A stretch of DNA of 64,000 bases, taken from the NCBI GenBank assembly GCA_035771165.1, contig JAWNZC010000308.1, forward strand, positions 1-64,000, given 5' to 3'. Shown here in pieces: positions 11,948 through 22,792 of the stretch. Each line of letters opens with the position of its first letter. Within the stretch, counting starts at the first letter, position 1. This stretch comes from Paragorgia papillata. Taxonomy: Eukaryota > Cnidaria > Anthozoa > Scleralcyonacea > Coralliidae. The notes below the pieces were generated by a model, which saw only the letters and a program-made list of their open reading frames with translations, was not told the DNA's origin and did not search any database. The translations under genes and the position numbers were made by a program.

Positions 11948-12420
11948 AAATCATTAATAATTCATGAACCGAAAACAAAGGAAATCAGTACCGAGACGGA
12001 GGTTTTGTATCGGAGGAAGAAATTACATAAATTAAGCCAACTTTCGCCTTGATTTTCTCTTAAAATACTGATTTGTTTGAGAGTACTGATTTGTTTGAGA
12101 GTGTTTCATCAGGATTCCAAACACCTCGAAATTTGTTCAAAAACCTGAATTTTTATCAAGTTGTCGCCATTGTCAACAAGCACTTATTGTGTAACTTCAA
12201 GGAAATACCACCAGACATTTAACACTTCCGCCGAAGACATGCATATTTAAATTTAAATTTAAATTCAGTGATACATCGTTAGTCCGTTAGTCATCTGATG
12301 ATTGCGTTAAGCACGCTGTAGCCTGAGCACGCTGTGAAACACAGTGTACTAATGACGACCTGTATATATATATTTGATAGTTTCAAATAAATTGTATATT
12401 AAGCTCTACATCTCTGTATC

Positions 12421-12560
12421 GAGCACTCTACACGTTTCTCTCTGACGAAGGGCCTTCGCTCGAAACGTTAGACTACTTACTACGTTCTCTGTTTCGACAG
12501 CTTACTATATTTTGAATTTCGATTGTTTCAACACTGCCTACGCAACACGCTATACTTCTT
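12421..12560 (+). mobile_element. Penelope-like terminal relic
   Basis: Contains CTGACGAAGGGCCTTCGCTC followed by GAAACGTTAG, then ACGTTCTCTGTTTCG and ACTGCCTACGCA. The same block occurs inverted in the 209-bp insertion at 19391-19599. The CTGACGA...GAAAC arrangement resembles the minimal hammerhead reported in Penelope-like element termini, with a GGGC/GCTC helix II. Confidence 0.6.
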
Positions 12561-12688
12561 CAATTCTGGACGATGACAATGACAGCATTGTTTTGTTAAT
12601 ATAGATGCCACAGTTACCACTATACCGGTTATACCGCTGAGAAAATTAGCCGAATGCGGGCTCAAGGGGCCTCACGGTATGGCATTTA

Positions 12689-13579
12689 GTGCTTACCAAG
12701 GTTCACGGGTCTATCACAACGGTGAGCAATTGTGAACTCTATCAAAATCTATCAAATACTTATCAAAATCTATTAAATGCTAATGAAATCAATACAAACG
12801 TTGAACTCTTGAGTGAAACAAGTGAATCAAATAAACACTGTGCAGTGTGTACAGACAATCAAAGCACTAGCTTAAACACCAGTGTCGCAGAGTGCGATAA
12901 TAATACTTGTATTGTCAGTACTGGTGTCGACAACAGCAATCAAACGTCTTTGAACGTAGTCGAAACAGATATACGAAATCAAACGCAGAACTCTACTCAT
13001 TTCGACAATTTTAGTAGGGGCAGACCACGAACAAAGGTTGTATCACATAGAAGGCGTGATCGAGAGCCATCTAGAATACCTTTGAAGAGAATAGTTAATC
13101 TGATGAGGAAAAATAAGCAGCGTAGACATGAAATAAACTCGTTAATAAAACGTTTTATCCCCAAATCATCCTCGTGGCATTATTTGCTTTCTACAAGTTA
13201 CAGAAAGGATATTCTTCACCGACAAACAATAAATTTGCATTGTGGAAGATTAGGCAGCCTCGTTTTAAAAAACATACAGATTTATATCAAAAGTTCAAGA
13301 TGAAACTCAAATTATTCAACCCACAAAAGTTTATATAGAACGAGAAAACACAAATCCCTGTCAAACAGAGTTATAATTTTGTCTAGTAAATGTGATTGTC
13401 AAAGAGTAAAAACATCTAATAGACTTTCTTTGATCATGTGTGGTGACATTGAATTAAATCCAGGCCCTGTTAATTCATCAACGAATGAATGCTCTAACAG
13501 GACATCATGTACAAACTCTTCAATGTCATTGTTAACAAATTGGTCAAATTGGTTGGAGACCAGTAAATGTGATTGGTGA
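12689..13579 (+). pseudogene. Helitron N-terminal region ending in a 2A-like peptide
   Basis: One frame spans this interval with a single in-frame TGA (13301-13303). The first part is basic (RRRDREPSRIPLKRIVNLMR) without a recognised domain. The second part ends LSLIMCGDIELNPGP, which matches the 2A ribosome-skipping consensus D-x-E-x-N-P-G-P after a hydrophobic run. 2A peptides are known in positive-strand RNA viruses and in some APE-type LINEs. Here one precedes an OTU domain, so skipping would release the N-terminal part from the protease and Rep. The start codon is uncertain (the frame opens at a GTG). Confidence 0.65.
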
Positions 13580-14114
13580 TGGTAATTGCTTCTTTCGTAG
13601 TGTAAGTCACCAGGTTTATAGCACAGAAGCCCACCATTTGCAAATACGTGCTCTTGCAATTCAGCATTTGATAAACTTTCCAGAACACTTTATTGAAAGT
13701 AATACTGACCAGTCCTGGTTGCAATATTTACAGAATATGTCTAGAGAAGGTAAATGGGCTGATCATATTATTATACAAGCAGTCGCAAATTCTCGTCATT
13801 TAACAATTCATATCACTGAGACTGCACTAAATTTTACTGAGATTACTGTCATACATCCTGTAAACAATCAGGGAAATACAAGGCATATTTATGTTGGACA
13901 TCTAGATGAAATTCATTATGTTTCAACTTCTCGTATGAACCAGTCTGTTACTAATCCCAAAACATCTGATAGACCTACTTCTAAAAAATGTGTTTCTTCG
14001 AAATCTAGAAAAGATTACATGAGAGAATATATGAAAAAAGGGAGAATGAATAATCAATTTAGAAGTGAGGAAAATGAAAGAAAAATATGTATAATAAGAC
14101 GTTCAAACTTTTAA
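13569..14114 (+). pseudogene. OTU-like cysteine protease domain
   Basis: The frame starts VIGDGNCFFRSVSHQVY, the classic OTU active-site motif (D-G-N-C-F-F/L), with the catalytic Cys at residue 6. The C-terminal histidine is in LDEIHYVS (about residue 115), in the expected H-Y context. The frame is offset from the preceding 2A frame by an indel near 13.55 kb and lacks its own ATG, so it was part of a polyprotein. In Helentrons such OTU proteases are presumed to process the polyprotein or counter ubiquitin. Confidence 0.8.
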
Positions 14115-14420
14115 ATCCTGAGAAAGTTAAGGAACCATTGCGAAAGGCCAATGTGTCATACAGAAAATCAAATCCTGAGAAAGTTAAGGAATCATTACAA
14201 AAAGCCAGTGTAGCATACAGACAATCAAATCCTGATAAAGTTAAAAAATCTTTCCAGAAAGCAAATGTAACATACAGGCAATCAAATCCTGAGGAAGTTA
14301 AAGAATTCGTACGAAAAGCCAATGTAACATACAGGAAATCAAATCCTGAGAAAGTTAAAGAATTCGTACGAAAAGCCAATGTAACATACAGGCAATCAAA
14401 TCCTGAGAAAGTTGAAGAAA
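14103..14420 (+). repeat. 57-bp coding tandem repeat, about 5.5 copies
   Basis: The unit begins AAATCCTGAGAAAGTTAA (14113, 14170 and so on) and encodes 19 residues of the type SNPEKVKEFVRKANVTYRK. The units have diverged, some by synonymous changes. The repeat lies between the OTU and Rep parts of the Helitron; similar charged repeats precede DUF6570 in related elements. Confidence 0.9.
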
Positions 14421-14521
14421 CTCAAAAAAAGAAGTTTATGAAAAGAAATTAGCAGGAAATGTGGGTGAAACGGAAGTGCTAAGACAAAAAATATTTTAAA
14501 ATAGTTTAGATAAAGGTACTT

Positions 14522-16375
14522 GTGAGCTTGATAAGCCCAAAACCTAAATTGAATATGTCAGAAACTATTGAATTATTTCATAAGAATATTAGTATTGGAC
14601 CAGAATATGTTGGCACATGTTGTAACCAGTTATGGTACAAATCCTCCGTGACAAAATGCAATCTGGCCCTGTATAAATCATGTTCAAAAGAAATACTTAA
14701 GTTATGTGTTACTGGTGTTAAGAGTGTAGATGATACTGAATGGATCTGTTCTACATGCCATTCTAACTTAAAAATTGATAAGCTGTCTAGTTGTGCAAAA
14801 GCAAATAAAATGAATTTTCCAATTAAGCCTAATGCATTAAAAAATTTAACTCCACTTGAGGAAAGATTAGTATCACCAAGAATACCCTTTATGCAACTAA
14901 GAGAATTACCGAGTGGAGGTCAGTTGAGTATTCGTGGCAATGTAGTTAATGTAGCAGCTGATGTTAATTCAACAGTAAGTGTTCTGCCCAGACCAATAAA
15001 TGAATCGCAAAGTATCCGAATAAAACTTAAAAGACGTCTTAGTTACAAACATCATTATCAATTTCAGAATATAAGGCCAGCTAAAGTTTTAGAAGCAGCT
15101 CAATATTTAGTAAACACGAGTGATCTGTTTAAAAATGAGGGAGTACAAGTATCAGATAGTTGGTTAACAAACTTAAATAACAATAACCCAGAGTGGTCAG
15201 AATTTATTACCGGTAACAAAACAAGTGCAGATAAGTCAGATTCTTTGCATAAAACTCAAGAAAAACAAAATCTAGGAGCACAACACTGTACAACTGATGA
15301 TTCAATTGACAATCATGATACTGATGATGAATGGTGTGAAGATCAAACTGAACAGCCATCAGGTGTCATGGATACTTTATTACAAGAGCCTGACATGACC
15401 GAACATGCTGATAAGATTGAAGGAAATAGACCACTTGGTATATTTATTGACAAAGACTCTGAAGTTTTATCTTTCCCTTCTATATATTGTGGTAAACGTC
15501 GATCTGATAATAGTGAAAGACTTGTACCAGTTCACTATAGTACAATTTGTAAATGGGAGTTGCGAAGTAAAGATCGACGAGTTGCACAGAGTGTGCCAAA
15601 TATTTTTTATAAATTAAAAAAGCTACAAATAAAGCAAATTCAAGGAAGTGCAACATTATCATTGCGTAAGTGTAAAACGAAAGGCAAAACATACACAGCA
15701 GGAGATTTAAAATCAGAAAATTCTGTAAATAAGCTAATTAATTTAGATGAGGGATTCAGAGTACTTAGAAATTTGCGAGGCTCACCTCCTTACTTTGAGA
15801 GATGTAAAAAAGACTTATTTGCAATGATTCGACAACTTGGTAAACCCACTTGGTTTTGTTCATTCTCAGCTGCAGAAACTAGATGGATACATTTGTTGAA
15901 AATTCTTGGTCGTCTTGTTGATAATAAAGAGTATACTTATAATCAAATCAAAGAAATGAGTTGGCAAAAGAAATCAGATTTAATACAAAACGATCCAGTG
16001 ACATGTGCACGAAATTTTGAACATATGGTCCAATTGTTTCTTCACAATTTTATCAAAAGCTCACTTAATCCAATTGGAGAAGTTGTTGATTTTTTTTATC
16101 GAGTTGAATTCCAACAACGTGGATCACCACATATACATGGCTTATTTTGGATAAAAGATGTTCCGGAGTATGGCAAAGATTCTCTTGATGACATTGCTAA
16201 ATTTGTACATAACTATACCTCGTGTAAAGCTGACTCTGATGAATTGGGTGATCTAGTAAATTTACAGAGACATAGGCACTCTAAAACTTGCAAAAAAAAG
16301 GGTCATAAAATATGTAGGTTTAATTTTCCTTTGCCTCCAATGCCAAGAACAATGATTTACAACCTCTGCCTATAA
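14522..16375 (+). pseudogene. Helitron Rep: DUF6570-like plus Helitron_like_N (HUH)
   Basis: Of 617 residues, about 50-220 match the DUF6570 type (ICSTCHSNLKIDKLSS, PFMQLRELPSGGQLSIRGN). Residues about 420-610 are the Helitron replication initiator: PPYFERCKKDLFAMIRQLG, then RVEFQQRGSPHIHGLFW with the HUH metal-binding histidines. Rep nicks single-stranded DNA for rolling-circle transposition. The nicking tyrosine lies downstream, past a frame break near 16.37 kb, in 16435-16791. This is the best-preserved portion of the element. Confidence 0.85.
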
Positions 16376-16434
16376 CTGATTTAGATGAAGAAATTGCAGT
16401 TGCATTAAACAAAGATTTAGAGAGAACCCATAGT

Positions 16435-17531
16435 TTGTTAGATTCCCTAAAACCTGATGAGCCACTAAGTTTTACTGAATTTCTTCAAAAGTTAGAATTA
16501 TCTGAAAATCAGTATTTGAAGGCTGTTAGACTTTCTCTTAAACATGATACCCTACTGTTTAAACGATCCCCTTCTGAGATTAGAATAAATTGTTACAATC
16601 CAAATTTGTTAAAAGCTTGCCAGGCAATTATGGACATTCAGTATATATTAGATCCCTATGCTTGTGCTGTCTATATTCTTTCATACATCACAAAAGGTCA
16701 ACGAGGAGTGAGCAAGTTACTGAGGAAAGCTTGTGATGAGGCAAAAGAAGGCAATGAAAATATTGTGAACAGTCAGACATATTGGCAATAAATTTCTCAA
16801 TGCTGTTGAGATAAGTGCACAGGAAGCTGTATATTTAGTATTACAAATGCCTTTAAGAAGATCATCTCGTGAATTTCAATTTATTAATACTTCTCACCCA
16901 GATGAAAGAACATTTTTACTGAAAGATATGGAAAAGATTACAGATCTCCCAGACAATTCTGCTGACATAGAATCAGATAACCTGATTAAAAGGTATCAAA
17001 GAAGACCTAAACAGTTAGAAAATGTATGTTTGGCAGACTTTGCTGCATGGTGCATGGTATAATTCCAAGAGAGAAGTTAATTCAAAGAAAACACAAAAAA
17101 GTAAGCCAAATTCATCATCTGATGACTATCTTTTGGAAAACGATTTTAATGAGAATGTTGATGATCTCTCTGACAATAATGAAACAATATGTGAAGATGA
17201 TCAGTATGAATTAAAAGGAGGAATGATACTTGTTAAGAGACGAAGACCAAAAATCATTCGATCAGTAAGATTTAATAAGAACAAAGACCCCGAAAATCAT
17301 TATAGGGAACAAATAATGCTTTATACTGCATGGAGAAATGAAAACAAAGATCTCTTGCAAAATGTAGAAACATACCAAGAAAGATTTGAACTTCTTAACG
17401 ATCTTATAGAAAAAAACAGAAAACAATATGAGAATCACACTCAAGTTCTTGATCAGGCCATTGAGAATGTTGAAAATGAAGAGCTTGCTAGTGTGGAACC
17501 AAACATTTCTCAACAGGCCAAGAGGACTTAA
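16435..17531 (+). pseudogene. Helitron Rep C-terminal part with catalytic tyrosines, fragmented
   Basis: 16435-16791 contains DPYACAVYILSYITKGQRG, the Rep catalytic tyrosine motif. 16847-17062 (SSREFQFINTSHPDERTFLL) and 17022-17531 (MLYTAWRNENKDL) carry the region between Rep and helicase in three frames. The frames overlap and are offset by small indels. No helicase motif follows. The true Helitron sequence ends near 17,497. Confidence 0.75.
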
Positions 17532-18109
17532 AGGAGCCAAAACACCACTTGACTGTAAGCGCAACAGGTCTTCTTGTTCCAAGGCTGACTTGTGTTTTAC
17601 TTTCTCTTTGCCCTCCATCTTTAAAGACTTTATTTTAGGTTTGAGGACAATATTTGACTTTTTAAATCTTGGATTGCCAACGATAGTGACACCTTTATTG
17701 TATGGACCAGAGTTAAGGTAACGTTCAATACCATTTCTTAAGCTCAGAAACGTTGAGCGGCTGTAGTCTTGGCCGTCTTTTGTTTTTACTTCTGCGAAGC
17801 CGAAGGTAGTTATCTAACATTTCTTCGTCCATTTCGTGCAATTGTTGTGTTACGTTACGCTAGTTTGACCATTCTTAAAGTTAAAAAAAAAAACAGCATT
17901 GTTTTTGGAACTGCTTAGTACATTTAAAGTTCCGTATTTTTACCAACTGGTTTTAACGTAAACACAAAAATTATACAAATGCCGTACCTTTAAAAATCTT
18001 GACGGCGTAATTTGTCATGTATTAATTTGGTTCTTTTCGCTTGAGTATTATTTATCAAAGCCTCCAAATCATTTTCGTTTACTCTTTTAAATCTTCCCTT
18101 ATCTGCCAT
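17498..18109 (-). pseudogene. Crypton/KIAA1958-like tyrosine recombinase, N-terminal fragment
   Basis: On the minus strand an ATG at 18109 starts MADKGRFKRVNENDLEALIN, followed after a non-coding gap by a frame near 17.8-17.5 kb reading AEVKTKDGQDYSRSTFLSLR, ALEQEDLLRLQSSG and LLRNVWFHTS. These match the N-terminal half of Crypton-derived, KIAA1958-type tyrosine recombinases. GTACGG after the first part could be a splice donor. A frameshift occurs near 17.80 kb and the catalytic C-terminal half is absent, replaced at about 17,498 by Helitron sequence. Confidence 0.65.
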
Positions 18110-18576
18110 TTTGTAATTTATTCATTAAAAACTCGTTAAAACAGTAAAACTTGAAAATTATTTGCCATTGCTTGAACTGCAATTTTGTATATTTCAAAAA
18201 ACGCGCGAAAATTCCGTGTTTATGTACTCTTATATAAACACGACCATGGGCCAATCACAGCGTGCGTAAGACGCAACCCATTTTATAAATATATTTAAAA
18301 AACTCATTAATAATTCATGAGGAAAACACAAAGAAAAATCATAACCGTATCGTGGTTTTATATCTGATAACATTTTCTCCTGATTTACATAAACTTTAGC
18401 TTTGATTTTCTCGCCTTAGACAACGTTATTTTTCAAAATTACTACGCCAACGAACTTACCAAATGGTGATCGTTTTTTAAGCCATTCAAAACACTCGTAG
18501 AACGTGTTTTATCAGATCTAAAACACTCCTGCTCGTGTTTTAAATAGTACATATATATATATATATATATATAGTT
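18110..18576. other. Non-coding; diverged copy of a local repeat
   Basis: 18300-18440 (ATTAATAATTCATGAGGAAA, then TTTGATTTTCTCGCCTTA) is a diverged relative of 11950-12080. A TA run occupies about 18,550-18,573. No gene is seen. Confidence 0.5.
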
Positions 18577-18612
18577 CACGGTGTTTCGCTGTACAACAGC
18601 TCATCAGTGTAG
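18577..18612 (-). ncRNA. Truncated hammerhead copy
   Basis: The minus strand reads CTACACTGATGA, helix II and GAAACACCGTG as in the complete copy. Then the ten bases holding the TC of the cleavage triplet and the 3' strand of helix I are missing, and the sequence runs into AACTATATA. It should not cleave by itself. Confidence 0.75.
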
Positions 18613-18846
18613 CTTGGAACAATCTGAATGAATTTCATCAATTACTTATACACATGCGATCGTCGGTGACAACCGCATGTGGGACAGCATCGGTGAAGTA
18701 CATTCAGATAGCGTGAAGTGCGCATGGGCCCAGAGTGCTCAAACTTCCACAAGGGTAGTGAGCGTTGCATTATCGCTAATAGGTACCCACGACAACTTCA
18801 CAGAGTGCTCAACAACACCGAAGTGAAGGAGCATACATAGTTCAAT

Positions 18847-18889
18847 CTACAGACACGGTGTTTCGCTGTACAACAGCTCATCAGTGTAG
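18847..18889 (-). ncRNA. Type I hammerhead ribozyme motif
   Basis: Identical over 43 nt to the motif at 10422-10464: CTACA / CTGATGA / GCTGT-TGT-ACAGC / GAAA / ACACCGTGTC / TGTAG. All three helices pair and the cleavage triplet GTC is present, with predicted scission opposite + position 18852. It sits at the junction of the two repeat monomers, where cleavage would define a 277-nt monomer. Confidence 0.85.
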
Positions 18890-19099
18890 CTTGGAACAAT
18901 CTGAATGAATTTCATCAATTACTTATACACATGCGATCGTCGGTGACAACCGCATGTGGGACAGCATCGGTGAAGTACATTCAGACAGCGTGAAGTGCGC
19001 ATGGGCCCAGAGTGCTCAAACTTCCATATATATATATAATATATAACTTCCATGTATATATATATAATGTAAGAGGCAGGGGCTCACGGTTTCATTGTC

Positions 19100-20684
19100 T
19101 CATTTGTTCACAAGCCATGGAGTTCGTTAAGACCAGATGAGGCGGCCAGAGACTTCTGTATATGAATGTTATGCATATATCGTTGATAGAAAGCGAAGTT
19201 CTTTAACCTACTGGAGGTGCGAAGAAATAATGCACGGGCAGGCTAACGACTGATAACAACGATTTGAAAAATCAGCCTTCTGCGCATAGCCATCCACCTG
19301 ATCCTGCCAGAATAGCTGTTGTAAAGACGGTACCAGCCATCAGGGAACGCGCGCTCGAATCAAAAGAAACGACAAGCACGATCGTTCAAATAGTGAAATA
19401 AAAGTAGCGTGCTGCGTAGGCAGTGGAGAAACAACAATCGAAATATAGTAACTTAGGTTAGATATACTGCCGAAACAGAGAACGTAGGAATCTAACGTTT
19501 CGAGCGAAGGCCCTTCGTCAGAGAGAAGGCCCTTCGCTCGAAACGTTAGATTCCTACGTTCTCTGTTTCGGCAGTATATCTAACCTAAGTTACTATATTA
19601 CGATCGTTCAAAACTGCGTACAGAACTTTCCATTGACTGCTGCTGGGCTTTTGCCAAAAAAATATCCACTGTCGAGAATGATTCGACGGAAACGGCAAGC
19701 TCCGGGCGGAGAGGACATCCCTGATGAACTGCAAAGAACAGCACGTGATGAGGAGTTCCTAGCTCTTCACGATGAAGATATTGACATATATATATATTCA
19801 CTACCGACAGTAATCATTATGTGCACTCAACGACACTGGTTCTGTGATGGGACTTTCGACAGTGCTCCAGAAGGATGCCAGCTCTACACCATCCATGCCG
19901 TAGCAGACGGGAGCAGAACCGTACCTCTAGTTTATGCTATCGCACATAACAAGAATCGCAATACATATGATCGGATATTTGGATACTTAAAGAACGACAA
20001 AGCAACTTGGATCCGTTATCTGTGACTGTTGATTTTGAGCAAGCTTCGATTGCGTCGCTTAGAAGTAACTTTCCTAATGCGCGTATACAGGGTTGTCTGT
20101 TTCATTTCGCACAATGCCTGTGGAGAAAGATACAGAATCTTGGTTTGCAACAGTGGTACAGGGAGCATGCCGACAACGCATTTTTGGTAAAGAAATTCCA
20201 GTCTCTGGTCTTTGTCCCTCCTGACAGAGTTATCGATGCGTTCGAAGAGTTAGTAACTTCAATGGATCCTGAGACCGATGAGCTCCTCGGGGATTTTCTG
20301 GTGTATTTTGAGACCATGGATCGGAATAGTCCAGAGAGGACGTCGACGCCGGCATCTCTTCGATATCGATCTATGGAATGTACACGATCGCGTTGAGAAT
20401 GATTTACCGCGTACGAATATAACTCCATAGAAGGTTGGCATCATGCCTTCGATCAACGCGTTGGCGTCACCCACCCCACTATCCGGAGACTTGTGACAAA
20501 AATCAGGAAGGAGCAAGCCAATAACGAACTTTTATTGGAGCAAATCTCTGCTGGAATCTCCGTCGGCCCATCGAAGAAAATTTACCAAACGCTGAACTTA
20601 AGACTCAAAGGGATTGTGAGGGATTTGGACTTAAACGCCGACAGCTTTTTGGACTATATACGTGCCATTGCACATAACCTGTAA
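19100..20684 (+). pseudogene. MULE transposase with FLYWCH-like N-terminus, interrupted
   Basis: Pieces in order: a zinc-finger-like part at about 19.10-19.39 kb (RKRSSLTYWRCEE, then HSHPPDPARIAVVKTVPAIR), a 209-bp insertion, then 19613-20025 (RHWFCDGTFDSAPEGCQLYT, the first catalytic Asp of the MULE domain; AVADGSRTVPLVYAI), 20007-20396 (VTVDFEQASIASLRSNFP, second Asp; IQGCLFHFAQCLWRKI) and 20430-20684. Frameshifts or stops near 20.0 and 20.4 kb and the insertion inactivate it. MULE transposases mobilise Mutator-like elements. Confidence 0.8.
19391..19599. mobile_element. 209-bp Penelope-like foldback insertion
   Basis: It is flanked by a perfect 13-bp duplication ACGATCGTTCAAA (19378-19390 and 19600-19612) and splits the MULE reading frame. 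It consists of an inverted duplication around 19,520: GTTAGATATACTGCCGAAAC ... AACGTTTCGAGCGAAGGCCC and its complement. The arm matches the relic at 12421-12560. Variable-length duplications and inverted terminal pieces are typical of Penelope-like elements. Confidence 0.75.
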
Positions 20685-20756
20685 ATATGCGTGAAAGATA
20701 AAATAAATGTTCCACGTTCATAGTTATTTCAAGACGTTTTTTCAAATACTTGAAAT

Positions 20757-20872
20757 GTCGGTGAAATGTCCTGTCGGCCAAATGTCTTGTCGGTGAAACG
20801 TCCTGTCGGCAAAACGTCCGTCGGCCAAATGTATGTCGGCCAAACGTCTGTCGGTCAAACGTCCGCGCACCA
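20757..20872. repeat. Short minisatellite, GTCGGCCAAACGTCT-like units
   Basis: About seven 14-17 bp units alternating GTCGGCCAAATGTCTT, GTCGGTGAAACGTCCT and related forms. Confidence 0.85.
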
Positions 20873-21478
20873 ACATGAAGTGTTCAGTTTCTTGCTGCAG
20901 ATCTTTCCAAACGCATCTTACAGTCACCATCATATGTTTACTTTACAATAATAAGTTGTTTTGTTTATTTCATGCAATTTCTAATACTTTTTAGAAAATA
21001 CTTTTATTTTATTTCTTTAACTATTATGTTAGTTAGTATAGGTTGCACCGGATAAAGCTAAGAGCCACTTTTGATGGAATGCCGTAATAAATCGTAATTA
21101 TTTTTATTATTACAAATATTATTATAATTATTAAATATATTATTATTATTATTATTATATTATTATCATCATTATTGCTGCCGAGCGTCAGGGAGGCAGC
21201 ACACTATTCTTAACGTTTGTTTTGGCTGTCCTATGCATGTCTTTACTCGTATCCAGTCCATTTGCCGAGTTATGTATAAAATCGACCATATCTAAAATTT
21301 TGTATGTTTGTATGTATGTTCGCGTTTTGCGCAATGCAATGGCAAGAGATAAGTTATAGTAATTTGTAATTTAAAATCTTATAATTAAAAGATAAAAAAC
21401 AAACAAAAAAAACAAAAAAACTTTGTCTATTGTAATATTAAATTTTGGGATTTTCTTCGTCCTTCGCAAACAACTCTG

Positions 21479-21620
21479 TGGGCAAACTCGAGTGGAGTGG
21501 GCAAACTCGAGTGGAGTGGGCAAACTCGGGTGGAGTGGGCAAACTCGGGTGGAGTGGGCAAACTCGGGTGGAGTGGGCAAACTCGGGTGGAGGGGGCAAA
21601 CTTGGGTGGAGTGGGCTGGA
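21479..21620. repeat. 18-bp minisatellite, GTGGGCAAACTCGGGTGGA
   Basis: About eight units of 18 bp with few variants. Because the period is a multiple of three, it opens several spurious frames on both strands. Confidence 0.9.
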
Positions 21621-21639
21621 GTTGGTCACGTAGGCTAAA

Positions 21640-22786
21640 GGTTTTCATCCCATTTGAGGCAGCACTTCACTTGCGACAGTAACTTCTAGCTAGTTATTAT
21701 TATATTATTATTATATTAAGGAAAGTGTGGGATTAAACATATAGGGCATGCAGATGACATATGCTGTTGGATTATTAATACTAAAATCCATTGTTGGCAT
21801 GTATAGTTTTCCAACTGCATACGTCATCAAGCACTCTAACCGAGCGATTAATTTCTTCAAAAACCGATAAGCCACGGCAAACTAGCTTTGAAAGTTTAAA
21901 GCTCAAAGACCATGTGGTATAATGTTCCTTGGAATCTTCAGTGAATCGGCTCCTGGCATGCTGATTGGTTCAAAATCGCTAAAAGGTATTTCGCTTCGTA
22001 GACACTTTCAATCAATCCTCTCTGCCTTTAAAATACTTTCCACGGTTCCATACAGGCAAGTCCCGGCACAACTTGGGCACAGCAAACCATATACCACGAG
22101 AAGCCCTGTAATCGTAAACAGGCGGAAGATTACATGGGAACACTATCTTGGGCACTGCATAAGAACGCTTGCCCTCCCTGACGTAAGTACGCCAAAACGA
22201 CTTCATTGTGTCTGGATAACTTTGATGAACGGCTAGCACTCTTCTGCACATTTCGTTCTTCCTTCTCTCAGTCTTTTCAAAGTCCTTTAAGCGCTGGAAA
22301 ACTCTTTTGTTATCCCCAAACATTCGTAATCCAGAAATGTTCCTTAGCCAGATGGCCAAAGCCTGCGTTCCGGACGGATGGCAGAGGAGAGTGGTGTTTG
22401 CTCTACTCAGGAATGACTGAATGATATCACTTGTGACAATGATGAATCCTTCGTCGATTGTTACTAAACCTTAAATGCATGTGAAAAAAGAAATTGATTT
22501 AATTGATTTCGAAGATTTTTTCTTTCGCCATGTTAAAGTTTCGGGCTAAACTTTCATTAAGAAAACAGATATTAGAGAAAAATGAGTAAATAGTGACAAA
22601 AAATGACGATGTAATGTTTTTGACTGAAAGTAAAATTTAGGGAAAAATTTCCTTTCAGGTGACGCCTACTCGAAATTATTTCTTCTTATCAAATTTATTT
22701 GCACCATTTACTTAATATTAAGATAATTCAGCAATCTAACATTAATTAACTTGTCGACCATAAGGTTGGGGTAGGTGCCATAATAG
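21640..22786. other. Flanking DNA left of the Polinton; no confident gene
   Basis: A minus-strand frame of 115 codons (22012-22359, includes RVLAVHQSYPDTMKSFWRTY) has a protein-like composition but no recognised domain or splice context. The rest (to 22786) is AT-rich and featureless. This is the pre-insertion site of the Polinton. Confidence 0.4.
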
Positions 22787-22792
22787 CAAGCA
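22787..22792. repeat. Polinton target-site duplication, left
   Basis: CAAGCA, identical to 42872-42877. Six base pairs is the standard Polinton duplication length. Confidence 0.95.

Larger units (their letters stand above)
12600..17497 (+). mobile_element. Decayed OTU-type Helitron (Helentron-like), 3' truncated
   Basis: Order on the plus strand: a basic N-terminal region, 2A-like peptide, OTU protease, 19-residue repeats, DUF6570-like region and the HUH Rep domain. Several frameshifts and stops break the polyprotein. The PIF1-type helicase expected next is missing: sequence related to a Crypton recombinase on the other strand begins at about 17,498. OTU domains are known in the Helentron branch of Helitrons. 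Confidence 0.75.
18577..19026 (-). mobile_element. Retrozyme-like tandem repeat with hammerhead ribozymes
   Basis: Two direct copies of a 277-bp unit (starts at 18577 and 18854) are nearly identical over about 173 bp, with 104 bp of spacer sequence seen once. On the minus strand each copy carries a hammerhead: complete at 18847-18889; at 18577-18612 the cleavage-site strand is missing. Short non-coding tandem units with one hammerhead per monomer, transcribed to small circular RNAs, define retrozymes. Nothing here encodes a protein. Confidence 0.75.

Noticed and set aside
12290..12345. CTGATGA ... GAAACACAGTGTA resembling a hammerhead
   Set aside because: Helix I does not pair next to the core and the helix II region contains a duplication; kept only as a possible relative of the second hammerhead-like family.
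14103..14420. Regular direct repeats suggesting a CRISPR array
   Set aside because: Contiguous 57-bp coding repeats without spacers, in a eukaryotic Helitron.
21371..21648. Several overlapping frames on both strands
   Set aside because: Caused by an 18-bp minisatellite whose period is divisible by three.
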